Part shown: piece by piece, positions 46,698 through 59,690 of the stretch
How positions within the stretch are numbered: the first letter of the stretch is position 1
Layout of the letters: every line of letters starts with the position of its first letter
Origin: Zygnema cylindricum
Taxonomy: Eukaryota > Streptophyta > Zygnematophyceae > Zygnematales > Zygnemataceae
Direction: 5' to 3'
DNA: 64,000 bases
Assembly: GCA_037447655.1 (NCBI GenBank)
Contig: JBBHKE010002092.1
Coordinates: 279,379 to 343,378, forward strand
The notes under the pieces: model-generated
Databases searched by the model: none
Told to the model about the DNA's origin: nothing
Seen by the model: only the letters and a program-made list of their open reading frames with translations
Made by a program: the position numbers and the translations under genes

Positions 46698-49600
46698 CTC
46701 CCCTTATTTTCTAGTCTATCCTTTTTTTCAGGCCACACTTCTCCCTGTAAAATGTTAATTTGGGAGAAGGAACCGGCTTAGTCATCATATCTGCTACTAT
46801 CTCTCCATCCGGTCTATATTCCAAACTAATTATTTTATTCTCAACTTTCTCTCTAACAAAGCTCAAACGAATATCCATATGCTTTCCTTTAAAGTGATGC
46901 TTAAGATTTGCTTCAATTGCAATCACAGCTTGATTGTCACAAAATATCTTTTGCACTCCACTTTTGATACATCCTTGTTCTTGAAGCAAAGATTTCACCC
47001 ACATCAATTCTTTCACAGCCGAACAAGAGGCCATATACTCAGCCTCCATGTTGGACTGAGCAATCACCTTTTGTTGCTTGCAGCTCCAACAGCAAGCCCC
47101 ATTCCCAACATACAACGCATACCCAGAAGTACACCTTCTAATCAGAGCATCCCCATAACTGGCATCACTCCAAGTGGTGATGTCAGTATTATCCCCTCCC
47201 AAATGCAACCATAGATCTGTTGTTCATATCAAGTACCGCATGACCCTTTTGGCTGCTTCCCAATCTTTCTTCCTAGGATCATTCAGACTCTTACTTAATA
47301 CTCCCACAGCTGGAGCAATATCAGGACGAGTACAATTCATAAAATAGATCAAAGTAACGACAACCTGCCTGTACGGAATAGTTTGCATGAACTTGCTTTC
47401 CTCAGGCCTAACTCATTATCCAAGATCAAGACTCCCTCTTATGAGCTCCCCCCATTTCCCTCTTTTAAGTCCATGGGAGTCGTACATCTATTTGCTTTAT
47501 CCATCTGAAATTTTTCAAGCATATTCCCTATTGCTTCCTTTTGAGTTAGTCTAATTGTTTTCTTCTCTCTATCTCTTTCCATCTGAATTCCCAAAATGTA
47601 CTTTGCCTCTCCCAAGTCTTTCATTTCAAATCTACTCTTTAGATCCTTTTTCAGCCTATTAATTTTCACCATTGATTTACTCAAAACAAGCAAATCATCA
47701 ACATAGATGGCAATGAAAATTATACCTTCCTCATCCTCAAATAGATAGATGGAATGATCTACACTGATTCGGATATATTCCAAACTCGTCAAAAACCCGT
47801 CCAGCTTCTTGTTCCATTGACGTGGAGCTTGCTTTAGTCCATAAAGAGATTTTATCAATCTGTACACCTTACTTTCTTCTCCCTTCTCAACAAACCCTTC
47901 CGGCTGTCGCATGAAGATCTCTTCTTCTAATTCCTTGTGTAAGAAATCGGCTTTGATGTCCATCAAGTGCACTTCCATGTCTTCCGCTGCCGTTGGACTA
48001 AGTAGAATCCAGACGGAGGGAAATCTAACAACCGGTACGGAGGTCTCCTCATAATCGATTCCCTCCTTCTCTGTGAACACGTTTGCCACTAATTTGGCTT
48101 TGTATCGCTCAATGGTGTTATCTGGGTTGAGTTTCAACTTAAATAACCACTTACATCCTATCGGCTTTCTGTCCGGAGGAAAATCCCCCAACTCCCATGT
48201 GTTTGCTTCCATAATGGAAGCCATCTCGTCATTAATGTCTGTCACCCATCTACTACTTTCCGGACTATTAATTGCCTCTGAGTAAGTTTGGGGTTCGCTA
48301 AAATGTGACATCTTAGTTACCTTGTTGTTCACTTGCCTCTCTTGCAGTCTCTTGCTACTTCTCTTTCCTCCTTCAAACTCTGATGTTGGGATGGAGGGTA
48401 ATCTCGGATTTCTCCGAACGACTTCATCTTCTTCCCTATCCGTGGAGTCCATCTCCGGATGTTCATCATCCATTTGTTGTCTTTCCTCGGTTTGAATTGG
48501 AAGTAGTGTCTCTAAGAGAGGATCAGTCTCGGTCAGAATTTTCTCCTCTTCTGCAAGGTCAGGCTGAACCGTTGTTCGGTTAGAAGAATCTGAATCTAAC
48601 TCATTTTCTGATTCAATTCTAATTTTGACCGGTTTAGTGTACTTAAAAGGATCTATGGACTTTCCTTCGTCCATGACTACCAAGTGTTTTACTATAATTA
48701 TGTTTTCTTTTCCGAGATCATAAACTCTACACCCTTTTACATTTTCATCATACCCAAATAAGTATCTTGGCTTTCCTCTAGCATCTAACTTCCAATCAGA
48801 TTTTTCTGTGTTTAGACTAAACACTTGACTTCCAAACACCTTCTAGTGTGAAATATTAGGTTTTCTCTCGGTCCATCTTTCATAAGGTGTTTGGCCTTTT
48901 ATGGCCGAGGTAAGGACTCTATTTTTAAGATAGTTAGCACAATTCATAGCCTCTGCCCAAAAACTTTTCCTTATCTTTTTACCTGTCAACATACTACGAG
49001 CACTATCACTTAATGTCCGATTTAGTCTCTCGGCTACACCATTTTGTATTGGGTTTTTTGGGACAATCTTTTGGTGTTGAACCCCTTCCTCTTTCAAGTA
49101 ATCCTCAAATTCATTAGAAGTCAATTCCCCCCCATTATCACTCCTCACTCTCTTTATACGTGCCTCATGAAGCTTTTCACTCCATGCTTTATACTCCTTA
49201 AAATAAGTCGAAGCCACAGATTTGTTTTTTAAGAAATAGGCTCTAGAGTATCTAGACCAATCATCAGTGATAGTAAGCATAAATATTTTCCCTCCAACTG
49301 ATGGCACTTTGGTCGGTCCCCATATGTTAGTATGGACTAAATCTAAGACCTTTTCACCTTTATATGTTGCGGCTTTCGGAAAAGGCAATTTGTGGTCCTT
49401 TTCTTGAGCACACCCACTACAGTCATCCAAAGTCTCATTATCACCAAAATGTATTCCCTCAACTACACCCATCTTGTTCATTTCTTTTAATCTATCTAGA
49501 TGCACATGTCCCAATATTTTATGCCACATCATCAAATCACTTACACCAGCATAGTAAACTCCTGTCTTTCAATTACTCAAATTCAGCCTAAACATTCCTT

Positions 49601-51093
49601 GGCTACCCTTTTCGGCTGTGAAGTACACTTCATTCTCATAGCTAGCAATAAAGACTCATTTCTTAGTACACGTTTCAAAACCGTTATCATCTAAGACCGA
49701 CGTAGAGATAAGATTATTGTTCAACTCTGGAATGAAAAGAACATCAAAGAAAGTGACTATTGATGTCTTACCATCAACTAAGACTCTCAAATCCATTGAT
49801 CCCACTGAATTAATGGTCACTATTCTCTCATCCCAATATTCTATCTCTATAGTAGGGATCTCTCTCATTTTGGTAAACAATGGTTTTTCTCTACACATAT
49901 GCATAGAGGCTCCTAAATCAATGATCCATCCTTCTTCAAGAGCTTCTTTTACTCCACCGAAAGCACACTTTTGCCTCCTTGGAATCTCCGGCTCACCTTT
50001 CACCTCCAACTTCAGGTTGAGGAGAATTTCCCCATCGTCATCATCGAAATCCTCCACCATGACTTGTGTCGCCACAAATGCCTTCTTTTTCCTTGCGGTT
50101 GGTTTTCCAATCGGTTCCTCTTTCAATCTTAACTCCATCAACTTGGTGCTTCGCCATGTAGTGTCTCGGCTTCTTACAGAAATGGTAAAGCCCCTTCGGA
50201 GCCCTGGGTCCAGATATGTCATGGTTTCCTCTTCCTCCTCCACCAAAGATCCCATAAGGTTTCTTGGAATCCTTATCCCCTCGGTTAGTACCAGCAGCCA
50301 ATGCTTGATCACTCTTTCCTCCTCTACGAATCTCAATTGTGCTTTCGTGAACCAAAATCATCCCCACAACAGAGTTCCAGATCCAAGGATGATCTCACAA
50401 ATCTAGAACCTTGTTAACAATGTTCTCATATTCATCAAGGAGTTTCATTAACAAAGTATTCACCTTCTCTTTTTCACTCTCCCTTTTCCCTGCACTGTCC
50501 TACACCATGAATAACCCAGCCAAGTCATTACAAAAATCTAACATTTTTCCCCCTTTGTAAACATACGCCGGTACCTTCTGATCTGCCAATTTTTGCTGCT
50601 GAATCGTACCACTCTTGTAAATGTTGACAAGAGCTTTCCACAGCTCGTCTGCTCTATCGACATGAAGATGAGGCGTGGCCACTCCTTGAGTGGGACGCCC
50701 GAGAATAAAATGAGTCGCCACGGTATTGTTGAAATCATAGATTTCACTATCATTAGCCTCAGTTTTCTGAACATCCGTTACCGAATTTGATCCAGTAGCC
50801 ATCGGTGTGATTTTCTCCTTTCCCTTCCCCTTCTTTGTGTCTGACGCGATGCTTTCCCCAACATCCTCTACCCCCTCTTCCCCCGCAGATTCTCCTCTGT
50901 ATCGAGATCCTTCCAACCTTGGTGGAACTCCGAATCGAGTGGATGGTCGACGCACACGTCCACTCACAATGCCCCATAGCCGTTTTTGAAACAATGCACC
51001 CCTCATCATGGTTTCCCAATAAATTAACCCTGTTCCATTGAAAATGGGCACCTTAGTGGGTGGGCCCATAACCTGTAATTCTGTGACCTCCAT
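46698..51093 (-). pseudogene. Copia gag-pol pseudogene, element E
   Basis: Gag begins at ATG 51093 in the LTR (MEVTELQVMG) and runs to a stop at about 50500. A degenerate zinc knuckle (FCKKPRHYMAK) lies near 50170. The protease reads IIDLGASMHMC near 49915, with the catalytic-motif Ser changed to Leu. Integrase (finger HKILGHVH...CSGCAQEK, core, and AERLNRT) is 49535-48843. The frame 48839-47439 carries the integrase end and RT with YVDDLLVLSKS. RNase H, 47208-46711, is intact to MVADMMTKPVPSPK. At least five stops or frameshifts separate these pieces, so self-mobilisation is unlikely. Confidence 0.92.
51059..51073 (-). other. Primer binding site of element E (tRNA-iMet anticodon arm)
   Basis: Read on the minus strand GGTTATGGGCCCACC starts at the base after the LTR and matches the complement of plant initiator tRNA-Met nucleotides about 25-39 at all 15 positions, from my memory of that tRNA. 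Confidence 0.85.
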
Positions 51094-52215
51094 TGGTACA
51101 CAGAATGTCCAGCTTACATGAAGATTCTAGGATAATATTTGCACTTTTGACTTTGGCAATTAACAAGTGTCACCTTGGCACGCAAAAACTCTGACCAACT
51201 ACTACCCTGTGTAGCCTGGACTCCCTTGAGTTTGCTGCAAAACGAATCACTGAATTTGCTCACCTGAAAATTAAGTCATGGTTGTTCAAAGACAGCATAT
51301 TTATACAGATGGCCTCTGGGAGAGAGGACTTTCATTTTTTTTTCTAAGTCCTAAAAACCTCCTAATAGCTACTTTAAACCAATCTACAATAAAGTACTAT
51401 AAATATTGTACATACAAAGTACACAAGCCGCCGTACTTTATGTTCCTATATATTTTGCACCACTTCCGATCTACCACGTGGCTAATAGGTCAACGTCATT
51501 CTATCCCTTTCTCTTCCGGCATATTAGAGGATGATGCCACGTGTCATTTCCTTCCATTTGGCCGAGCTACTCCCAGATAATCGTTCTGGCATACAGGCAC
51601 TCACGGGTGCCGTCCGTTCTCTTTCCGGCGATCAATTTCAGCCGTTCGATCTGACGGCGCGCCGAATAAATGTTGACCGTTGAAATTCACCTGTTAATGT
51701 TCTGTGTTGACCGCCAAATTTTGACGGTCAACATTCTGTGTTGACCGTTTGAAATTCCTTCGTCCTTTGCGAGCTGTCGATCGCGGCATTTAATTTCGTT
51801 CGTCGAAATCAAATGTTATTTAATTTATTTCGTGCGGTACTGCATTTCGTGCGGTACCACACGTTCCATGTTTCGTTTTGTTTTGCAAGTCGTTAAAAGG
51901 AATATGTCGTTGTGTTGTTTTTAATTACTTATCAAATGGAATAAATGCATCGATTCATCAAGCCGTAATGGATAAGGCGGACGTCCTATCGTGCATCTTT
52001 GCCTGGAGGTCACATGATCAAATCCTGTCTGTCGCAACCTATCTTTAGTTTTGCAGGAGCCTTGTCTTCTGCATATCTTCTTGCCTTGTCTTTCGCCTAT
52101 ATTCTCATCTGTCCGAGGCAACCATGGTTGCTTATCAACTCTAAGTGACTACGACAAGTATGAGAACAGCAGGATCCCAAAAAAAAGGTAGAAAATAAAA
52201 TATCACTTTTCAACA
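51074..52215 (-). repeat. 5' LTR of element E
   Basis: TGTTGAAAAGTGATATTTTA to GTCACAGAATTACA. The W-box-like cluster lies at 51673-51747. The gag ATG is at 51093-51091, 18 bases before the LTR end. Confidence 0.94.
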
Positions 52216-55200
52216 CTTAATTCTATATAATGACTTTATGAGCCTACAGACTTCGCTCTCTTCCCCAAACTCCATAAACCCTTCCGATTGCTTCATAAAG
52301 ATTTCTTCCTATAACTCACCATTGAGGAAGGTGGTCTTAATGTCCATCTGATGTATTTCCATGTCTTCCGCAGCTGCCACGCTAAGGAGAATCCTTACTG
52401 ATGGGAATCGAACAACAAGAGCAAACGTCTCCTCATAGTCAATCCCCTTCTTTTGGTTGAACCCCTTTGCTACCAAACGAGCCTGATATCTTTCAATGGT
52501 ATTATCTGTGTTCAGTTTTAGTTTGAATACCCATTTAAAGCCAATAGGTTTTCTGTCTGGAGGACAATCTGCTAGCTCCCAAGTATTTGCTTCCATGATG
52601 GAAGCCATCTCATCATTTATGGCTCTAATCCATCTGTCCTTTACAGGGCTGTTCAGTGCCTTGAAGTATGAATGAGGCTAATCAGGATGAGATAGCGTAG
52701 TTACCTTACGAGCAGCTTGTTTCTCCTGAATCCTTTTGCTGCTCCTTCTTCCTCCGTCAAACTCTAAGGTTGGAATAGAGAGAAGTCTTGGGTTTCTCCT
52801 TACTGTCTGATCATCTCCCCTATCCATGGAAGTCCGGTCCGGTTCCTCCACTTTTGTCTCATCAAAGTCTATATAAATATGTGAGGTATCCGGTAACTCT
52901 CTTGTTTCTTGGATCTCCCCTGAATCTTCAATCGCTGTCTCACTCATGTCCTTTTCGGGAAAAACAGAGTTCTCCTCACTTTCGGACTCAAACCTGATTC
53001 TTATCTTTTTGGTATATTTGAAGGGGTCAATTGACTTTCCTTCATCCATGACAACTAGATGTTTGACCAGAATGATATCTTGCTATGCTAAGTCATAGAC
53101 TGTATATCCCTTGACATCCTCATCATATCCTACAAAATATCTGGGTTTTCCCTTAGCATCAAGTTTCCAGTTTTTCTTATCCGTATCTAGACTATAAACT
53201 TGGCTACCAAATACTTTAAGGTGAGAGATATCCGGATTACTTCCCCCTCCATCTCTCATAAGGTGTCATACCTTTTTTGCTGAGGTAAGGACTCTATTCT
53301 TGATATAGTTGGCACAATTTATGGCTTCTGCCCAAAATCTCTTTCCTATTTTCTTATCAGCCAACATATTGCTTACACTATCTCCTACTGTTCGGTTTAA
53401 CCTCTCAGCTACTCCATTTTGCTCTAGATTATGTGGTACAATTTTCTGGTGCTGAAATCCCTCGTCTCTTAAAAACTCCTCAATCTGGTTAGAGGTATAT
53501 TCTCCCCCGTTATCATTCCTTATTCTTTTAATGGGGGTTCCATGCAACTTCTCACTCCAGGCTTTATATTCTTTGAAGTAAGTTGGTGTTTTAGACTTGG
53601 TTTTTAGGAAGTATACTCTATAATATCTAGACCAGTCATCAGTAGTTATCAACATATACCTCTTCCCTCCAACTGAGGGTAACCTTCCAAGTCCCCAGAT
53701 ATCTGTGTGGATCAAATTTAGTACCTTTTCTTCCCTATATGTGGCGGCTTTAGGGAAAGGAAGTCTGTGAAGTTTACCTTGGGCACAGCCACTACAATCA
53801 TTCACCATTTCATTATCACTGAAGTGAATGCCTTCGACTACACCAAGTTTTTTCATTTCCCTCAACCTATCAAAATGCACATGCCCCAATCGCTTATGCC
53901 AAATCATCAATTTTGGTACACCAACATAGAAAGCATTCTTCTTTTCATTACTCAGGTTAAGCCTAAACATTCTTTGGCTTCCCTTATTTGCAGTGAAGTA
54001 AACTTCATCCCCATACTTAGCTGTAAAGACTCCTTTTCTAGTGAAGGTATAAAACTCTTTGTCATCAAACACAGAAGTAGAGGCAAGATTTTTACTCAGC
54101 TGAGGAATATAGAGCACATCTGAGAAAGTGAGTATAGAAGTCTTACCTTCTACTAAGACTTTCAGATCTATTGATCCTACTAGATTTGTAGTAACCACTC
54201 TCCCATCCCCATACTCTATTTCTAAAGTATGGATTTTCCTTAGCTTAGTGAAGAGGTCCTTGTCGCGACACATATGCATGGATGCACCTGAGTCGATGAT
54301 CCAGACTTATTTTGGAGCTTCCCGAATTGCTCCAAGGGCACACTTTTGTCTCCGAGGGATCTCCTTCTCCTCCGGACTCTCGTCCAGAAGAAGCTCCCCA
54401 TCCTCCTCAGAGGACTCGTCCTCGGTCTCTCCTGTCACCTTTGTGACCAAAAGTGCCTTTTTTTTCCTTCCGGAAAACCCCCACCTTGGTTCTTTTGGAG
54501 CCTCAGCTCCGATAGCTTGACACAATCCGCGATAAAGTGTCCCGACTTTTTGCAAAAATGACATAGGCCTTTTGGGGGGCTCGGTCCTCTAGGCTGAATT
54601 CTTTCTCTTTTGTGTGGTTTTTTCAGGTCCGGTTTCTATCCGTCCCCTCTGGCGGCTAGAGCTTGAACGCTCTTTCCTCCTCTATTGATTTCAATTGTGT
54701 TCTCCTGCATAAGTATCATGCGGACCAGTGTATTCCACTTCCATGAACTATCAATCATTTTTTGTACTCTGTAAACAATATTTTCATACTAATTGGGTAA
54801 CTTCATGATGAGAGTGTTAACCTTCATCTTCATTGTACCTGTCCATCCGGCACTCTCCATCGCCATATACAAACAAGAAAGATCATTATAGTAGTCTAAC
54901 ATCTTTCCCCCTTTGTAAGTATAATTTCCCAAATTTTGCTTGCCAACTAGAGCTCCTGAGTTGTACCAACTCTATAGATCTCTATGAAACTCACCCACAA
55001 CTCCTCGGCCTTGTAAAGGTGAAGGTGGGGAGTTGCCAAAGCTTGTGTGAGGTGACTCAGAATGAAGTTCTTGGCAGTAATGTTGGTGTCTTCCCACATT
55101 TGAGTATCGGTCTTCACGATCGCCGCTCAAGGTGTCCTGGGAATAGGAGCAAAAAGAGTAAGAGGTTTCTCCTTTTCTTTACCCTTTTCGGACACACAGC

Positions 55201-55436
55201 TACCCCCCTCATCTGCCTCCTCTGCTGCAGTTGATGTTCCTACAGAAAACCGTATTCCACCAAATCTCGGTGGTGTTCCCTGAGGTGGATGTTTCACTTG
55301 TCCACTAACAATACCCCAGTATCGTTTTTCACACAAAGCCCATGTCATCATGACTTCCCAATAGATAAACCCTGATCCATTGAAGATCGGCACCCTAGAG
55401 GGTGGGCCCATAACCTGCAATGATGTGTCCTCTATT
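52216..55436 (-). pseudogene. Element G gag-pol, 5' part
   Basis: Gag would start at the LTR codon corresponding to 55436, which is ATA instead of ATG. From there QVMGPPSRVPIFNG is readable to about 55127. Gag then breaks; the zinc-knuckle region CHFCKKSGHF-like is near 54550. The protease DSGASMHMC lies at about 54280 after a stop. Integrase is well preserved in a 337-codon frame, 54279-53266 (HKRLGHVH, CSGCAQGK, AERLNRT). RT starts near 52608 (WELADCPPDRKPIG) and is cut by element E at 52216. Confidence 0.9.
55401..55415 (-). other. Primer binding site of element G (tRNA-iMet anticodon arm)
   Basis: GGTTATGGGCCCACC on the minus strand, directly after the LTR end ...CATTGCA. It is identical to the PBS of E although the LTRs differ greatly. 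Confidence 0.85.
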
Positions 55437-56390
55437 GGACTACATAATTCAAGATGCCTCTAAATAGTTATTAACTAACCCACTTTCAATGGCAACCACT
55501 GCTACCTAAGCAGACAAGCAGCCAATCCGACTGCACCCCTGTGCAGCTTGGACTCCTTTGATTCCGTAGGAAAAATAATCTCTGAAAACGCCCAACCAGG
55601 CGATAAGTTATGAGGCACTAAAAATGCGAATTTGTACAAACTCTCAAAGAGAGAGGTGACTGCCTACCAAAATTAACTAAGTCCTGATTCCCTCTAATAA
55701 CTCCTATCTACTGAAGTACGGACCAATCAGAATACTGTACCGTACCAAAAGGTACTACTGCCGGTGTACCTTTTGTACGGCCTATGTACGACAAGGCTAA
55801 TAAGCGGACGCGTGTCCACTTTTCACTCGTCTGTACGTTCTTCGGAATTCCCGCGACCGAATGTTATCGCCAGGTCATGGCACGTCACTAAATGCCAAAG
55901 TGACCAATTTCGGCGATGACGTGCGCCGTCGGATATAATTTCTTATTTGATCTCGACCGTTGAAACAAATGTCTGATTCATTTATTTCGTGCGGAATCAT
56001 ATTCGTACTGTATTTAATCCGCTCCATGTACTTATGTTTGTATTTTCGTTAATCGGAATAACTACCGTAACATTGTTTAATTATTTATCAAACCCTATAT
56101 ACTCTAGCAAACTTCTACGACAGACCGGTTAGAGCTAACGGTTACGCCATGCTCTACCGGTCAGGGGTTTGAGTCCTGCCGGAATCAACCTTTTGTTGAG
56201 AGGGACTTAGGTCACTCTTTAGTCCTGCACAAGTGGAGCTGAGGCAGCCATGGCTCCACTACTCTCTCTCTCTCTCTCCTTCAATGACTGTAAAAAGTAT
56301 GGGGGATGGAGAGAGAGAGGTGGAGACAGACTGTTTGCGCTCTCTTCACTTTTTATCTAATTTACACCTACAAAATACTTATATTCAAAA
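55416..56390 (-). repeat. 5' LTR of element G
   Basis: About 975 bp, matching the D LTR throughout. The first bases are degraded. The antisense tRNA-like stretch includes GGTTTGAGTCC at 56166-56176 on the plus strand. Confidence 0.9.
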
Positions 56391-57140
56391 AAATCCCACC
56401 ATCTGCAGCCTTCACGTGCTCTTACTCCTCTCCTCGATTTCTCGGCATGGTAGCTTCTGTCGAAGTCTGGAAGAGAAGATAATAGAAAGATTGGGAGGGA
56501 GGAGGATAGGTTAGAGGTAGGCGTTGTTCGTTGGGTTTTTTTCGAACAGTCCATGGCGCCTTCTTTTTGAAAAAAAATTGAAGTACACGCTCGTACATTT
56601 TTTAAATTTAGCGCACGAAAATAGTGTGAAATCCAACGTCTTTTTTTGAAAATCTCAGTACATTTGCGTAATAATTACGTACATGTTCCGTGAAATTTAT
56701 GTTCAGTTTACTGACAAAAAATACTAATAATTGCAACGTGTGTTTTCGTTAGATTCCGTACCTTACGGGAAAACACTGTACAATTTACGGGAAACGATGT
56801 ACCTTTTACATAAATTGTTCGTTCAGTTTATCGGACAAGAAGTACATCACGATTTTTTGCGATTTTTTCAACAAGCACGGATTATACATTTAAGTCGTAA
56901 AAAAGGAAAAAATCGCACGATTTGAACAACATCGATCCGTTTCTATTTCAGCCATTTTTGCAATATGTACATAGCCGTACATCATTTGTACGTGTTGCTT
57001 ACGCAAAACTGCAAAAGTGAGTGTTAAACTTCAAAAACGGAACGTTGCAAAATTGTCGGTATTTGTACGCAGGATTAGGGTTACTTTTCATTAAATACTG
57101 AAAATGAAGAGCAATCATCGCTTGTCGTATGTAACAATTA
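56391..57140. other. No gene recognised
   Basis: AT-rich sequence with several short words shared between neighbours (TTACGGGAAA, GTTCAGTTTA(C/T)(T/C)G) but no array, frame or transposon end. Confidence 0.5.
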
Positions 57141-57710
57141 CAGTACACCGCCAATTGCTATTAGCGTAATGTATACTAATTCCGTCCCGCTTTTTTTTTT
57201 CAAATTCTCAAATAGCATAGCTTATTTTGTTTTTTTCTTTAAGCCATTTGAGGTTTTTTTCCAAGTACCGTACAAAACGAAAGTACACTTTCTTTAAAAT
57301 AGTGTGGTGTAAGGTCAATGTCAGACCGTACAAAATCGTACCTTTTTAAGTGAGAAATTATAATTAATGAGTTTTAGTTACCGCGGACGCATGAGAGTAT
57401 GCGCTTTTAAAAGGGGATGAAATTGGGATGTCAAATATCACGTTCGCACATATTCGTCCAACAACCACGTTTGGACTGTGTGAACGTACGATTTGTGTAC
57501 GATTTGTCAAGTTTTGTACAAGTACCTAAATTAGTGTAAGCATGTTTGCGACTAACATATATTTTTTTCAAAGACCAAAATTAGCATTAAGAAACAATTA
57601 GAATGTATGTTTTTTTTTAGATTTTTCAAATTCCTAATTAGCGTAAATCACTATAATTATTCCTATACGCTAAAGAAACCTGTACGCTAAAAGCGATTGG
57701 CGGTGTACTG
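57141..57710 (+). mobile_element. CAGT-ended TA MITE, complete, 570 bp
   Basis: TA-CAGTACACCGCCAATTGC...GCGATTGGCGGTGTACTG-TA. Inverted ends of at least 16 bp and the TA duplication (57139-57140, 57711-57712) are both visible. It is the same family as 38356-39468 and the best-bounded copy. Confidence 0.9.
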
Positions 57711-58090
57711 TACTGAACCTGTACTGTACGATACTGCAGTGTTGTGTATAGGCCCCCTTGCCGATATTTGATATAGATCTAAATTTTGAGTACCCGATAA
57801 TCGATGTATCGTTTCGGTATATCAAAATACTCAATATCGACGTGTTTTTAAGATATACCGTCCAAATACAGGCAAAACCCTTTCCGTTCCATCTACAGTG
57901 GAATGTTTTCGTATTAGATCTGTACGGACACCCACCTCGTACCACATATGCCGCGATGATTTGGCTGGTTTCGGAGCGATATACCGATCAACCGACCAAG
58001 CTATACCTAATAAATTGAGTATCGAATACATCGCGATACTAACTTATCCGATACAGAACACTACATTATTTTACTGTAATGTAGTACTGT

Positions 58091-58637
58091 ACACCACCAA
58101 TCGTTATTATAGTAAATAAGGTTGATTCGATGCCCTTTTAAAAAAAAAATCTTGAAATACAATCATTAATTCTATTTTTTCCATTATTCTAATTAAGATT
58201 TTTTTTTCAATTAGCGTTAATAATGGAAGTACACTGCGACGGAAATAGTGTGGCGTAAGGACAGGATATTTCTGTACGAAATGGTACTTTTTGAATTACA
58301 AAAGCATAAAAAGACACTTAACATTATTGAGCACACATGTGAATGTGCACTAGAAGAAAGAGACGCACACTTGTCGAAAAAATCACGTCCTCATATGTTC
58401 ATCCGTCGACCGTGTGAACAGCACGATGGCGTACGAATTGTCAAAAATTGTACGGATACACATATTACTGTAGACATTGAAAGGGAGGGTATTTATTATT
58501 CAGGACAACCCAAATTACAGTTAGGGATTAATTAGTATACATATATTTTTTCAAAAAAAAAAAATTCCCGATTAGTGTTAATAACACTAATTTTTTTTTT
58601 TACGCTATTTATTCCTTTACTCTAATAGCGATTGACG
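58091..58637 (+). mobile_element. TA MITE, second subtype
   Basis: It starts CACCACCAATCGTTATTAT after GTACTGTA and ends near TAGCGATTGACGG. Its centre matches 1490-1740 in reverse (GTTCATCCGTCGACCGTGTGAAC and flanks). A 95-codon frame inside it has no recognisable product. Confidence 0.7.
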
Positions 58638-58691
58638 GAGTTCCGTGTCAGATTTGCGACGCTTTGTCACATTCCCTAAGATTTGCGAAAT

Positions 58692-59235
58692 GAATAGTGT
58701 ACTATACCGCCAATCGTTATTAGCGTGGGAGTTTGATTAGCGTATAATATTAGTTACAATGGCGTACGCTATTTAAGAATTTGAAAATTTTGGTAAAAAG
58801 CATACATTCTAATTGTTTGATTATGGTAATTTGGATCTTTGAAAAAAAAATGTCCGTCGCAAACATGCTTACACTAATATAGGTCTTCGTACAAAATCTG
58901 ACAAATCGTACACACATCGTTCATTCACACGGTCGAAACGCGGCTGTCGGACGAATATGTGGGAACGGGATTTTTTACGACCTGGTTTTTTTTCCTTTTT
59001 AGAACGCACATTCTCATGCGTCTGCGGTTACTTACACTAATTTATTGTAATTTTTAACTTAAAACATTTATGTACGGTCTGCCACTGACCGTACACAACT
59101 CTGTTTAAGAGACAACGCACTGGAAATAACCCTAAATAGAATAAAAAAAAAAAATAGAATGAACTATACTAATGGAGAATAATAAAAAAAAAAAGCGGGA
59201 CGGAATTAGTGTACCGCGCTAATAGCGATTACGTA
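58692..59235 (-). mobile_element. CAGT-type MITE in reverse orientation
   Basis: The right part is the reverse complement of 38356-38921: GTCGCAAACATGCTTACACTAATATAGG, ACGGTCTGCCACTGACCGTAC and AAGCGGGACGGAATTAG appear in reverse order. It separates two parts of the repeat around TTTGCGACGCTTTGTC. Confidence 0.75.
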
Positions 59236-59249
59236 TTGTGTCAGATCAT

Positions 59250-59435
59250 CTTTGTCGCTGTCTAAGGTGAGAAATGATATTGTACTATCGTGTCACACTG
59301 CGGCCATGGCGTTCCCTAAGATTTTCGAAATGAATAGTGTTCTACCGTGTCAAATTTGCGACGCTTTGTCGCGTTCCCTTTGATTTGCGAAATAAATAGC
59401 TTCCTACAGTACCGTGTCAAATTTGCGACGCTATT
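59250..59435. repeat. Degenerate tandem repeat, about 75 bp, three units
   Basis: Units share GTGTCAAATTTGCGACGCT, TTGTC(A/G)C(A/G)TTCCCT and GATTTGCGAAAT(G/A)AATAG. A further unit lies at 58645-58691, on the other side of the MITE at 58692-59235, so the MITE appears to have inserted into the array. Confidence 0.75.
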
Positions 59436-59690
59436 CATGATGTCACGCACTTCCACGATGCCAAAGAGTATAAAGTACAAGAATGTTGGATTATAGAGAC
59501 AATACAAAATTTTCAATTTATTTGGTTTTTTTGGTTGATCGATAACCGACCATTTTTTTTTTCCTGGTGAAAATCAACCGACCGTAACCGCCCGACCCCC
59601 AAAATTTGGCAACCGAATCCGTTCCAGATGCGGCGCGGGCGGTCGGTTAACGGTCGGTCACGGTTTCAGTTGACCGTTTGCGACCTCTGA

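Larger units (their letters stand above)
45578..52215 (-). mobile_element. Complete Ty1/copia element E, 6.64 kb, TSD CTTAA
   Basis: LTRs are 52215-51074 (5', 1142 bp) and 46697-45578 (3', 1120 bp). CTTAA lies at 45573-45577 and 52216-52220. The purine tract AAAATAAGGGGAG is at 46698-46710 and the PBS at 51059-51073. It is inserted in the RT domain of element G, same strand, and is therefore the younger. Its coding region is the best preserved of the window but still carries stops. Confidence 0.96.
43940..56390 (-). mobile_element. Ty1/copia element G (old, interrupted by element E)
   Basis: Minus-strand order: 5' LTR 56390-55416, PBS 55415-55401, gag-pol to 52216, element E, then the rest of pol 45577-44441 and a truncated 3' LTR 44440-43940. 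The two pol halves join in frame-like register across E within the RT domain (...SLYRIK, then LAPGQ). The 5' LTR begins with a degraded start (TTTTGAATATAAG). No target duplication can be tested because the 3' LTR end was lost at the inversion breakpoint. Confidence 0.92.
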
